Assembly (NCBI GenBank): GCA_034437455.1
Contig: DAOTUB010000029.1
Coordinates: forward strand, 1-64,000
Source of the DNA: DAOTUB01 sp034437455
Lineage (GTDB): Bacteria; Chloroflexota; Anaerolineae; B4-G1
DNA length: 64,000 nt
Direction: 5' to 3'
In this document: piece by piece, positions 25,540 through 33,479 of the stretch
Numbering within the stretch: the stretch's first letter is position 1
How the letters are laid out: every line of letters starts with the position of its first letter
The notes under the pieces: model-generated
Told to the model about the DNA's origin: nothing
The model's input: only the letters and a program-made list of their open reading frames with translations
Databases searched by the model: none
Made by a program: the position numbers and the translations under genes

Positions 25540-26007
25540 ATGACCGACCAGATCGCCGTGGGGCAGGAGGCACCGGATTTTGAACTGACCGACGTTCAGG
25601 GGCGCACGGTTCGCCTGTCGGACTATCGAGGCGAGAAGCACGTGATCCTGAACTTTACGCGCGGTTTCATGTGACCCTATTGCCGCGCTCATCTCGCGCA
25701 GTTGCGCGAGGAGTATGCCAAGTTCGTCGAGCGAGATGCCGAGATCCTCGTCATTGGCCCCGAAGGTCCGCGCCGGTTCAAGCAAGTGTGGGAAAAGGAA
25801 CAGTTTCCCTTTGTGGGCTTTTCGGATTACAAGCACTCGGTCGCAGATCTTTACGGCCAGGAGGTCAAGCTGCTGAAGTTGGGGCGGATGCCGGCGATGT
25901 TGATCGTGGACAAGGAAGGCGTGATTCAGTTCGTCCACTTTGGCGACGAGATGTCGGACATTCCCAGAAACGAGGATGTGCTGGCTTTGTTGGATCGGTT
26001 AAAATGA
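25540..26007 (+). CDS. Selenocysteine-containing thioredoxin-like peroxiredoxin, TGA at 25672-25674 read as Sec
   Basis: 155 residues of an AhpC/TSA-type redoxin: VGQEAPDFELTDVQG, NFTRGFM-U-PYCRAHLAQ, ILVIGPEG, GRMPAMLIVDKEG. The TGA is codon 45, where relatives have the peroxidatic Cys of TRGF(x)CPYC, and the neighbouring Cys gives a UxxC pair. Without read-through the gene would break exactly at the active site although both halves keep strong coding signal. A 7-bp SECIS-like hairpin follows. The gene starts at ATG 25540 behind AGGGGG. Confidence 0.88.
25672..25710 (+). promoter_or_regulatory. Sec UGA codon with bacterial SECIS hairpin
   Basis: TGA 25672-25674; perfect 7-bp stem CTCGCGC (25693-25699) / GCGCGAG (25704-25710) with loop AGTT (25700-25703). 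The loop begins 25 bases after the TGA. The loop is identical to that at 3703-3706. Confidence 0.8.
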
Positions 26008-26012
26008 GCGAT

Positions 26013-26045
26013 AGGTGCAACGCACTTCCCAAGTGCGTTGCACCT
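26013..26045. repeat. Perfect 15-bp palindrome behind the selenoprotein gene
   Basis: AGGTGCAACGCACTT, CCC, AAGTGCGTTGCACCT. No T-run follows, so it is better described as a palindromic repeat than a terminator. Confidence 0.7.
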
Positions 26046-26046
26046 G

Positions 26047-26100
26047 AGAGACTTTTGTCGCAGACAGACGGTCGCCATAATGGTATAGTTATGGCGACCG
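26047..26100 (+). promoter_or_regulatory. Promoter with palindrome around the -10 (copy 2)
   Basis: AGAGACTTTTGTCGCAGACAG as in copy 1; CAGACA (26061-26066), 17 bases, TATAGT (26084-26089). The -10 lies between perfect 12-bp arms CGGTCGCCATAA (26069-26080) and TTATGGCGACCG (26089-26100). Drives the molybdopterin-fold protein gene at 26132. Confidence 0.7.
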
Positions 26101-26131
26101 TTTTTGATGTAGGGTGTTCAAGGATCTGGAT

Positions 26132-26740
26132 ATGAGCAGATTGAGAGAATTGGAAACGCCCATCTTTTGGGCCGAGAGACACCCCGGTCCTCTGCGGGCG
26201 GAGGGTTGGCAGGTTGAGCTGGGCGGATTAGTCGAAAAGCCGATCACGCTGACCTACGACGAGATCCTCGCGCTGCCCAAATCGGTCGCCGATGCCCGGT
26301 TGACCTCGGTGTCGAGCTGGAGCGTGAAAGGCGAGTGGGGCAGCGTGCGCCTCAGCGATCTGCTGGCTCTCGCCGGGCCGATGCCCGAGGCTTCGCACGT
26401 TCGTTTCGTCTCGCACGGGGAAAAGTATACCACGTCCATTCCGTTGGACGTGGCACTGAAAGAGCGCACCTTGCTGGCCTACGAGTTTGACGGCGAGCCA
26501 TTGGACGCCGACTATGGCGGTCCCGTGCGCATCTTTTGCCCGTACCTGTGGGGTTACAAGTCGGCCAAAAGCGTGGTCGCCATCACGCTGGAGGAACGTG
26601 CGATCCCCGGTTATTGGGAAACGCGCGGCTATCCCAACGACGCGCAGATCAAACCTCGGCGAGTTTTTGACGTCAACAGCAAGCAATGGCGGCGCATTCC
26701 CGGCGGCGAGGTCACTGAATTTCTGGATGAAGAATCTTGA
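26132..26740 (+). CDS. Sulfite-oxidase-like molybdopterin-fold protein without the Mo-binding Cys
   Basis: 202 residues of the cytosolic sulfite oxidase/YedY-like fold: GLVEKPITLTYDEILALPK, WSVKGEWGSVRLSDLLALAG, LLAYEFDGEPLDADYGGPVR, GYWETRGYPND. The Mo-coordinating Cys of the family motif CVxGWS is Ser59 here (TSVSSWS). It may bind the cofactor differently or have lost redox function. No twin-arginine signal. ATG 26132 follows AAGGA. Confidence 0.82.
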   Translation: MSRLRELETPIFWAERHPGPLRAEGWQVELGGLVEKPITLTYDEILALPKSVADARLTSVSSWSVKGEWGSVRLSDLLALAGPMPEASHVRFVSHGEKYTTSIPLDVALKERTLLAYEFDGEPLDADYGGPVRIFCPYLWGYKSAKSVVAITLEERAIPGYWETRGYPNDAQIKPRRVFDVNSKQWRRIPGGEVTEFLDEES

Positions 26741-26750
26741 GGAGGAAGAC

Positions 26751-27209
26751 ATGTTAGAGACAGGCGAAAAGGCTCCCGATTTCACACTGACGGCAGACGA
26801 CGGCAGCGAGGTGAGTCTATCGGATTTCCGGGGCAAGAAAGTGGCGCTCTATTTCTATCCAAAGGCGGATACGCCCGGCTGCACCCGGCAAGCGTGCGCG
26901 ATCCGTGACGTCTATCCCGACATTGAGGGAGAAAACGTCGTGGCGATAGGCGTCAGCCCGGACTTGCCCGACAAGCTAGTCAAGTTCCGCGAAAAGCATA
27001 ACCTGCCGTTCATTCTGCTCTCGGATCCGGATCACAAAGTGGCCGAGGCATATGGGGCCTGGGGCGAGAAAAAGATGTACGGCAAGACCTACGAGGGCGT
27101 CATCCGCAGCCACTTTGCGATTGACGAGGAAGGCCGATTGGCCGAGTTCAAGCTCAAGGTCAAGCCGGAAAAGACGGCGGATCTGGCGCTGCGGTTGATC
27201 CAGTTGTGA
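26751..27209 (+). CDS. bcp: Bcp/PrxQ-type peroxiredoxin
   Basis: 152 residues: GEKAPDFTLTADDGSEVSLS, FYPKADTPGCTRQACAIRD with peroxidatic Cys and, five residues on, a resolving Cys of the atypical 2-Cys PrxQ kind. A Cys-based thiol peroxidase, in contrast to the two Sec forms in the island. Stop overlaps the next start (TGATG). Confidence 0.93.
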   Translation: MLETGEKAPDFTLTADDGSEVSLSDFRGKKVALYFYPKADTPGCTRQACAIRDVYPDIEGENVVAIGVSPDLPDKLVKFREKHNLPFILLSDPDHKVAEAYGAWGEKKMYGKTYEGVIRSHFAIDEEGRLAEFKLKVKPEKTADLALRLIQL

Positions 27210-27832
27210 TGGAGTTGATAGACACAACGGCGCCGATAAAGGTGCTGGGCATCGCCGGCAGTCCCCGGCGCAGAGGGAATACCGAGACCCTGCTGGATCG
27301 TTTCCTGGCCGGGGCGGAGGCTGCCGGTGCAGAGGTGGAGAAAATCGTCGTCCCGCAGCTCGACATCGCTGGTTGCATCGCCTGCAACGGCTGCTGGGAC
27401 GATGGCCTCTGCATCGTCCAGGATGATTTTCAGGACGTGTACGAAAAACTCGTCGCCGCCGACGTGATCGCCTTGGCCTCGCCGTTGTTTTTCTGGAACG
27501 TGACCGCGCAGGCCAAGGCGCTGATCGACCGCAGCCAGTGTCAATGGGCGCGCAAGTTTGTGGTCAAGAAACCGCTGGCGCCTACCCCGGCCGGTCACGC
27601 CAGGCGGCGCGGGGTGTTCATCTCCGTGGGCGGCGATGTCGAGCCGGATTTCGGTGGGGCAGCCAGGACGGTCAAGGATTTCTTTAGCGTGCACGAGGCG
27701 GATTACTGGGAGGAACTCTTTTGCATCCACGTGGATGCAAAAGGAGAGATTCAGGGACATCCCACGGCGCTGCAAGATGCTTTTGAGCTGGGTCGTCGCG
27801 CTGTGGAGGAAGCCTGGGAGAGAGAAAAATAA
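27209..27832 (+). CDS. NADPH-dependent FMN reductase / iron-sulfur flavoprotein-like
   Basis: 207 residues with the flavodoxin-like FMN loop GIAGSPRRRGNTETLLDRFL and a Cys cluster CIACNGCWDDGLC as in Fe-S flavoproteins. Probably a cytosolic electron-transfer flavoprotein. It contains a 26-bp perfect DNA palindrome near its end. The next gene starts directly after the stop. Confidence 0.85.
   Translation: MELIDTTAPIKVLGIAGSPRRRGNTETLLDRFLAGAEAAGAEVEKIVVPQLDIAGCIACNGCWDDGLCIVQDDFQDVYEKLVAADVIALASPLFFWNVTAQAKALIDRSQCQWARKFVVKKPLAPTPAGHARRRGVFISVGGDVEPDFGGAARTVKDFFSVHEADYWEELFCIHVDAKGEIQGHPTALQDAFELGRRAVEEAWEREK
27718..27743. repeat. 26-bp perfect palindrome inside the flavoprotein gene
   Basis: CTTTTGCATCCAC followed immediately by its exact reverse complement GTGGATGCAAAAG, with no loop. 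Encodes LFCIHVDAKG. Confidence 0.8.
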
Positions 27833-29860
27833 ATGACAAACCGATTAGCGAACGAGACGAGTCCTTATCTGTTGCAACACGCCGATAACCCGGTGGATTG
27901 GTATCCCTGGGGCGAGGAGGCGTTGCAAAAAGCCCAGGCCGAGGAGAAGCCGATTTTCCTCAGCATCGGCTATTCCGCCTGTCACTGGTGCCACGTGATG
28001 GCCCACGAATCGTTCGAGGACGAGCGCACGGCGGCGATCCTGAACGAGCATTTCGTCAACGTCAAAGTGGACCGGGAGGAGCGGCCCGACCTGGACCGCA
28101 TCTATATGAGCGCGGTGCAGGCGCTCACCGGTCGCGGCGGCTGGCCGATGTCCGTGTTCCTCACCCCCGACGGGCAGCCCTTTTTTGGCGGCACCTACTT
28201 TCCGCCGACGCCTCGCTATGGGATGCCTTCGTTTGCCCAGGTCTTGTCGAGCATCGTCGACGCCTGGCAGAACCGGCGGGGAGAACTCGTCGAGGGCGGC
28301 GAGAAGTTGGTGACGGCGATTGAGCAGCAGATGGCGCCGTCTGCGGGCGTGAAAGGCAAAGGTGTGCCGCGCGAGACGGTCGAGTCTGCTTTTCAAAGCA
28401 TTCGTCAGGGTTTTGATCGCGTCCACGGCGGGTGGGGTGGGGCGCCGAAATTTCCCCAACCGATGACGCTCGAATTCCTGCTGCGCTATCATCATACCAC
28501 AGAGGACCCGCAGGCGTTGGAGATGGTCACCCAGACGCTGGAGGCGATGGCTCGTGGGGGGATGTACGATCAGATCGGTGGTGGGTTTCACCGCTACTCT
28601 GTGGACGACCACTGGCTGGTTCCTCACTTTGAAAAGATGCTCTACGACAACGCGCAGTTGGCACGCGTCTATCTGCACGCCTGGCGGGTGACTGATGAGT
28701 CGTTTTTCCGCACCATCACGGAAGAAATCCTCGACTATGTTGTCAGAGAGATGACTGACCCCGCAGGTGGGTTTTACTCTACCCAAGATGCCGACAGCGA
28801 GGGCGAGGAAGGCAAGTTCTTTGTCTGGACGCCCAGCGAAATTCGAGATGTGCTGGGCGATGAGGCAGACCGTTTCATCGAAGCCTACGGAGTGACAGAG
28901 CGGGGGAACTTTGAGGGCAAGAATATCCTGGAATTGAAGGGCAGCCTGGAGGAGCGCGAGACGCTGGCCGAGGCTCGTCGCAAGTTGTTTGAGGTACGGG
29001 AACGGCGTGTACATCCTGGGCTCGATGACAAGGTACTGACCTCGTGGAACGGATTGATGCTGGCTGCCTTTGCCGAAGCCGCGCGAGCGCTGAGGCGCGA
29101 TGATTATCGAGAGATTGCCGAGCGAAATGCCGAGTTTCTGTTGAACGAACTCATGACTGCTGATGGTCGACTGTATCACACGTGGAAGGCGGGCGAGGCC
29201 AGGATCAATGGCTACCTGGAGGACTATGCCTACCTGATTGACGGATGGCTGGAGTTGTACCAGTCTACTTTCGATCCTGGCTGCTACGTCGCGGCGCGTG
29301 AGTTGGCCGACGTGATGATCGAGCACTTTCAGGCCCCCGTCGGCTTTTACGATACCAGCGACGACCACGAGGAACTGATCGTCCGGCCTAGAGAATTGCA
29401 GGACAATGCCGTGCCTTCGGGGAACGGGATGGCCGCGCTGGCGCTCCAACGGCTGGCGGGGCTGGCGGTCGAGCCGCGCTATCTCGAGTTGGCGCGGGCG
29501 ATGCTGAAACCGATGCAGGAGATGTTGGCGCGGTATCCGCTGGGATTTGCCCAATGGCTGAGCGCGCTCGACTATATGCTTTCACACCCGCGCGAGATTG
29601 CCATTGTGGGCGACCCTGGTGCAGCCGATACCCAGGCGCTGCTCGACGTTTGTTTCGAGGGGGGGTATCGTCCTCACCAGATCCTCGCGCTGGGAGGATC
29701 TGAGACGGAGCCGGCCGTCGTCCCGCTCTTGCAGGGCCGGAATCAGATCGATGGGCAGGCTACCGCTTACGTCTGTGTAGACTTTACCTGTCGTGCTCCG
29801 TTGACTGAGCCAGAGGCGCTTTGCAAGAATTTACATACACCCGTACATCGGCCAACATAA
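27833..29860 (+). CDS. Thioredoxin-domain protein of the YyaL/SSP411 family (DUF255)
   Basis: 675 residues. N-terminal DUF255 thioredoxin-like domain: NETSPYLLQHADNPVDWYPW, SIGYSACHWCHVMAHESFED with a CxxC pair, VNVKVDREERPDLD, then a long (alpha/alpha)6-type glycosidase-like domain. Widely conserved, function unknown; possible role in thiol or sugar metabolism. Starts immediately after the upstream stop. Confidence 0.9.
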   Translation: MTNRLANETSPYLLQHADNPVDWYPWGEEALQKAQAEEKPIFLSIGYSACHWCHVMAHESFEDERTAAILNEHFVNVKVDREERPDLDRIYMSAVQALTGRGGWPMSVFLTPDGQPFFGGTYFPPTPRYGMPSFAQVLSSIVDAWQNRRGELVEGGEKLVTAIEQQMAPSAGVKGKGVPRETVESAFQSIRQGFDRVHGGWGGAPKFPQPMTLEFLLRYHHTTEDPQALEMVTQTLEAMARGGMYDQIGGGFHRYSVDDHWLVPHFEKMLYDNAQLARVYLHAWRVTDESFFRTITEEILDYVVREMTDPAGGFYSTQDADSEGEEGKFFVWTPSEIRDVLGDEADRFIEAYGVTERGNFEGKNILELKGSLEERETLAEARRKLFEVRERRVHPGLDDKVLTSWNGLMLAAFAEAARALRRDDYREIAERNAEFLLNELMTADGRLYHTWKAGEARINGYLEDYAYLIDGWLELYQSTFDPGCYVAARELADVMIEHFQAPVGFYDTSDDHEELIVRPRELQDNAVPSGNGMAALALQRLAGLAVEPRYLELARAMLKPMQEMLARYPLGFAQWLSALDYMLSHPREIAIVGDPGAADTQALLDVCFEGGYRPHQILALGGSETEPAVVPLLQGRNQIDGQATAYVCVDFTCRAPLTEPEALCKNLHTPVHRPT

Positions 29861-29901
29861 TCTCTCGTCTGACAGGCGTGGGTCATGCGTAGAATGTGCT
29901 G

Positions 29902-30555
29902 TCACCCGCCGAGCACGGCGCGGTCGTAAGGGCACACGAGGGCGGTCAGTGACCGGAAAAAATCCTCGACGGTGTGGCCCTCGAAGCGCGTATAAGCGGA
30001 GCCGATGAGCGACAGGGAGTGCGCGTCGCTGCCGCCAGTCTCTGGCAGGTGGTAGCGTTCCCGATTCAGTTGGCACACGTGGTTATAGACCACGCGCCCG
30101 GCCAGGCTGGGGTTCAACGTCTCCAATCCTTCGATGCAGATCTCTGGTCGGGCGTCTTGCAGGATGCGCTCCAATGCCCGACGGTCCACGCTGGAAGTCA
30201 GCCAGCTCATAGGATGCGGGACCACGACGAAACCGCCCTGTTCGTGGACGGCGGCGATGGTCTCCTCCAGTGATTGCAGCGTCCGAACGGGGCGCGTGAC
30301 GCCCAGGGCCAGGATGTGTCCGCTGCGGGTGGATATCTCGATGCCCGGCAAAACTCGCACGCGATAGTTTCTCCGGGCCGCCAGTTCCACCGCTTCCAGC
30401 CCGCCGTCGATGGTATCGTGATCGGTGATGGCGATGAGGTCCAGGTTGGTGTGGTATTCTGCGTACTCGACGATCTCGGCCGGCGTGGACAGTCCGTCTT
30501 CGGCGGTGCTGTGGATGTGAATATCGGCCTTGCCGTACCGTTTTTTGGTAGACAT
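29902..30555 (-). CDS. PHP-domain phosphoesterase
   Basis: 217 residues with the PHP metal motifs KADIHIHSTAEDG, AITDHDTIDG, GIEIST, VPHPMS and GSDAHSL. Hydrolyses a phosphoester, possibly a nucleoside 3',5'-bisphosphate type substrate. GAGGAG before ATG. Convergent to the preceding gene, with only 41 bases between. Confidence 0.9.
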   Translation of the reverse strand: MSTKKRYGKADIHIHSTAEDGLSTPAEIVEYAEYHTNLDLIAITDHDTIDGGLEAVELAARRNYRVRVLPGIEISTRSGHILALGVTRPVRTLQSLEETIAAVHEQGGFVVVPHPMSWLTSSVDRRALERILQDARPEICIEGLETLNPSLAGRVVYNHVCQLNRERYHLPETGGSDAHSLSLIGSAYTRFEGHTVEDFFRSLTALVCPYDRAVLGG

Positions 30556-30685
30556 CGTTGGTCACTCCTCGGCTGGTGTTGGGCCAGTTTCATCCCAAAT
30601 AGGTTGAAGGGTCAGCCATTGGTCAAGGGCAGCTTTTCGACACAAATTTGGAGAGATAGTGTGACTTGTGCACGGCAAACGGGCG

Positions 30686-30706
30686 CTCTGGCGCGCAGCG
30701 CCAGAG
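30686..30706 (-). terminator. Hairpin behind the flavodoxin gene
   Basis: CTCTGGCGC / GCGCCAGAG with a GCA loop. On the - strand it follows the flavodoxin stop and may end the long operon; no T-run. Confidence 0.35.
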
Positions 30707-30744
30707 TCGCTTCTACTCTTGTTGAAATTGACGATCAAGCTTTT

Positions 30745-31215
30745 CTACTTCGAGTCCAGGATTTGCCTGGCCCAATCCGCGGCTCGTTCGAGCTCCCCTT
30801 CTTTCAGTGGGCCTTCTGTGTCCTTGACAAAGAATCCTTCCGGGGGCGCGATCAGTTCCCCTCCGCTTTTCTTGAGCCGGTTTGCGATGCGTTTGGCGGC
30901 ATAGCCTCCGAGCCGGATCAAGAGACGTAGCGCAAACGATTCTACGTCGTCCTCCGAAAACCTGGTGTCAAATGCAGCCACCTTGATGCCATTGATAGAG
31001 GTGTTTTTGAGGAAATTTGTAATCGCCTCTGTCGGTCTGAACCCCCGGGTGGGGGAACCGACGACCAAAAGCTCCAATCCCGCTAGGTGTTCTGGCTTCA
31101 CGCTGCTTACCTGGACGGTAGCGACGTCTGCCTGGGAGCCAAAGGCGTTGCCAATCGCCTGGGCGATCTGCTCCGTGTTGCCAAAAACCGAATCGTACAC
31201 GACCAGTGCTTTCAT
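30745..31215 (-). CDS. Flavodoxin
   Basis: 156 residues starting VVYDSVFGNTEQIAQAIG (FMN phosphate loop), LLVVGSPTRGFRPTEA, AAFDTRFSEDD. A soluble electron carrier that can replace ferredoxin. Last but one member of the - strand run. Confidence 0.9.
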   Translation of the reverse strand: MKALVVYDSVFGNTEQIAQAIGNAFGSQADVATVQVSSVKPEHLAGLELLVVGSPTRGFRPTEAITNFLKNTSINGIKVAAFDTRFSEDDVESFALRLLIRLGGYAAKRIANRLKKSGGELIAPPEGFFVKDTEGPLKEGELERAADWARQILDSK

Positions 31216-31233
31216 CGAGCGATACCCTCCAAT

Positions 31234-31824
31234 CTAATGTGTGCTTTCTTCCGAAACGTTCTGTCCTTTTCTCACGCTCGCCCATCGACCTACGCCAACG
31301 ACCACGCCGATGAGCAGCAGCACGAAACTGCCGTTCACAAAAATCCACTTGGCCATCGTAAAAACCGCCGCCAGCACATCCACCACAGGAGTTTCGCCGG
31401 GATACCTCGTCATCACCAGCGAGGTCGACACGTTCTCCAAATAGTCAAACAACGCTCCCAATATCGGCGCCAGATTCGCGCGCTGCCATAGACTGGACGG
31501 TTCGAAGGCTCTGCGATTCACCCAACTGATCCCGGTGCAAAGGAACGCAGTGTACACGAGTGGCCAGATCAGGTCAAACGTGAACCGCGCCTCGACGTAA
31601 GCCCTTCGTCCTTCCTCGCCATAAGCCTCGGCCATTTGGTAGAGATCATCCGCCGTGTAGTAGAACGACGTGTCCGGCGAGCCGGCGTTCCCGGTATTCG
31701 TTTCCGCCTTCGAAGCCTGGCCGGGCAACACCAGGGCTGTGAACAGCAGAAAGATGACCAGGGTAGAAAGCGCTACCCAGCCGTCCGAGACAGCGTGTAT
31801 CCAATCAGAGAGTTTTCCCCACAT
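31234..31824 (-). CDS. Four-helix membrane protein of unknown function
   Basis: 196 residues from ATG 31824, with GAGAGGA six bases before. Hydrophobic helices around WVALSTLVIFLLFTALVL, FTFDLIWPLVYTAFLCTG, ILGALFDYLENVSTSLVM and WIFVNGSFVLLLIGVVVG. Between helices 1 and 2 a soluble part (FYYTADDLYQMAEAYGEEGR) is likely outside the membrane. No known family recognised. Confidence 0.6.
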   Translation of the reverse strand: MWGKLSDWIHAVSDGWVALSTLVIFLLFTALVLPGQASKAETNTGNAGSPDTSFYYTADDLYQMAEAYGEEGRRAYVEARFTFDLIWPLVYTAFLCTGISWVNRRAFEPSSLWQRANLAPILGALFDYLENVSTSLVMTRYPGETPVVDVLAAVFTMAKWIFVNGSFVLLLIGVVVGVGRWASVRKGQNVSEESTH

Positions 31825-31864
31825 GCTCATTCCTCTCAGTTTATCGGTATCCTCCAGGCTGTTT

Positions 31865-31942
31865 TCAATCACCCAGGGGCTGGATGTACGAGAGGATGAC
31901 GTCGACGATGCACAGAACGGCGTAAAGGTGTTTCGGTCTCAT
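31865..31942 (-). CDS. Possible 25-residue membrane peptide
   Basis: MRPKHLYAVLCIVDVILSYI plus five residues; one hydrophobic helix, CAGGAG about 9 bases upstream. Resembles the beginning of DUF2834-type small membrane proteins. Could be a remnant. Confidence 0.3.
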   Translation of the reverse strand: MRPKHLYAVLCIVDVILSYIQPLGD

Positions 31943-31967
31943 CGTTCGCAAACTCCTGTAGATTCTG

Positions 31968-32618
31968 TCAGGGGGTGACGTTCACAGGCTCCGATTCCAG
32001 CGGGCGGTGTGGCTGCACGTTGAATATCTTGAAGCCCCATTGCACCGCCGGACCGATCAGAATTGCAAAAATGATCGTGCCAATCCCTGCCGGGCCGCCC
32101 AGCAGCCAGCCGAGCAACACCACGACTACCTCGATACTACCACGCGCCCAGCGCAGACTCCACCCGCTCTTTCTCTTTACAGCCAGCATCAAGGTGTCAC
32201 GTGGGCCCGCCCCCGCGTCCACCCCGATGTAGATGGCAGAGGCCAACCCCATGAGTAGGGCCGACGCCGGCAGCATCGCGAGCTGTAGCATCAGGTTGCC
32301 CGTCACCGGCGGGATGATGGCCAGCGCCAGGTCGAGCCAGGGGCCGATGAACAGGATGTTGCCCATCGTGCCCCAACCGATGCGCTCCCGCAGGATCAGC
32401 GCCCCCGTCAGCACGAGGAAACCGACGATGATGTTCATCGTTCCCGGCGTCAGCCCAGAGATTTGTGAGAGCGCCACGGTCAACATCACCCACGGGCCGG
32501 TCCCCAGGTTGGCGCGGATCAAGATCGCAATCGAGAGCCCAAACAGGGCAAAACCCGCCTGGATGACGATAAAATCGCGAAAGAACGTCTCCCGGCGTAT
32601 CGGTTTGAATAGGCGCAT
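31968..32618 (-). CDS. YczE/YitT-like membrane protein
   Basis: 216 residues, about five helices: FGLSIAILIRANLGTGPWVM, GTMNIIVGFLVLTGALIL, SAIYIGVDAGAGPRDTLMLA, and a last helix. The LGxGPWD-like and GAGPRDxL signatures belong to the YczE/YyaS group, often next to transport or secondary-metabolite genes. ATG 32618 preferred to an upstream TTG. Confidence 0.75.
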   Translation of the reverse strand: MRLFKPIRRETFFRDFIVIQAGFALFGLSIAILIRANLGTGPWVMLTVALSQISGLTPGTMNIIVGFLVLTGALILRERIGWGTMGNILFIGPWLDLALAIIPPVTGNLMLQLAMLPASALLMGLASAIYIGVDAGAGPRDTLMLAVKRKSGWSLRWARGSIEVVVVLLGWLLGGPAGIGTIIFAILIGPAVQWGFKIFNVQPHRPLESEPVNVTP

Positions 32619-32695
32619 TGTCAACCTGTGTTGGGAACCATGCAACTGGCCGCCATGTGTTGATCGGCATACTTTACATCATTGTCTCTGGTTCG

Positions 32696-33469
32696 TCAAG
32701 TGGCTGCGGATCGTCGCCTGAGAATTACGCTCACTACCAGCATCACCACCACCGCGCCCGTCATCGCCCAGGCCGCCGTCGCAACCAGCGGCGTGGCGGC
32801 GTGTTTGACGGCGATGCCCACAAACGCCCACACGATCACCAGCATGTAGGCTCCGTCGCCCCGGGTGAGGCCCACCGCCGAAGCGATAACCGCTCCCGCC
32901 ACGAGCATAATCACCGCCCACACCTCCGGGCGGATGCCCCAGCCGCTCCAGCCCGCGTAATCGAGGAACGACGTCACGTTGGCGATAGTCGCTACCGTGA
33001 TCCAGCCCAGGTAGATGCGGAACGGGACGCGAACCAGCCACTCCTCGGCGGCGGGGACCGGAGCGCGCCCGATCTCGAGGCGCAGATAGATGGCGATCAG
33101 CGTCAGCAAGAGCACCACCATCGCGACGACGGTGAGCGCGAACAGTTCATAGTGCCACAAAAAGATCCATGCGATGTTCGCCAGGCAACTGAGGGCGAAC
33201 AGGTAGCCGATCCGTCGCAGGCGCGGATTCTCTTGTTGCGCGCGTAGCGCGGTCAGCAGTTGATAGACCGCAAACGCGCCCAGGCCCAGATAGATCAACC
33301 CCCAGATCGAAAAGACGTACCCGGCCGGCACAAAATAGACCTGGAACCGGTCCGAGATCTCGCCCGTCGTCTGCCCGTTGAGCGGCAGCGCGTTCGCCAG
33401 CCCGTTGGCGACGACCGTCGCGCCGAACGCCAGCAGATTGACCCATTGTCGAATTGTATCTTTTCTCAT
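32696..33469 (-). CDS. TspO/MBR-family tryptophan-rich membrane protein
   Basis: 257 residues, longer than the usual 160, with extra helices at the C-terminus. The core NLLAFGATVVANGLANALPL, FVPAGYVFSIWGLIYLGLGA, ANIAWIFLWHYELF matches TspO-like proteins, which bind and photodegrade porphyrins and regulate tetrapyrrole export. GGAGG before ATG 33469. Lies directly behind the B12-photoreceptor gene, supporting a tetrapyrrole context. Confidence 0.78.
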   Translation of the reverse strand: MRKDTIRQWVNLLAFGATVVANGLANALPLNGQTTGEISDRFQVYFVPAGYVFSIWGLIYLGLGAFAVYQLLTALRAQQENPRLRRIGYLFALSCLANIAWIFLWHYELFALTVVAMVVLLLTLIAIYLRLEIGRAPVPAAEEWLVRVPFRIYLGWITVATIANVTSFLDYAGWSGWGIRPEVWAVIMLVAGAVIASAVGLTRGDGAYMLVIVWAFVGIAVKHAATPLVATAAWAMTGAVVVMLVVSVILRRRSAAT

Positions 33470-33479
33470 CACTCGCCTC

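Noticed and set aside
27845..29554. 569-codon - strand frame opposite the YyaL-like gene
   Set aside because: Shadow frame; composition and absence of motifs speak against a gene.
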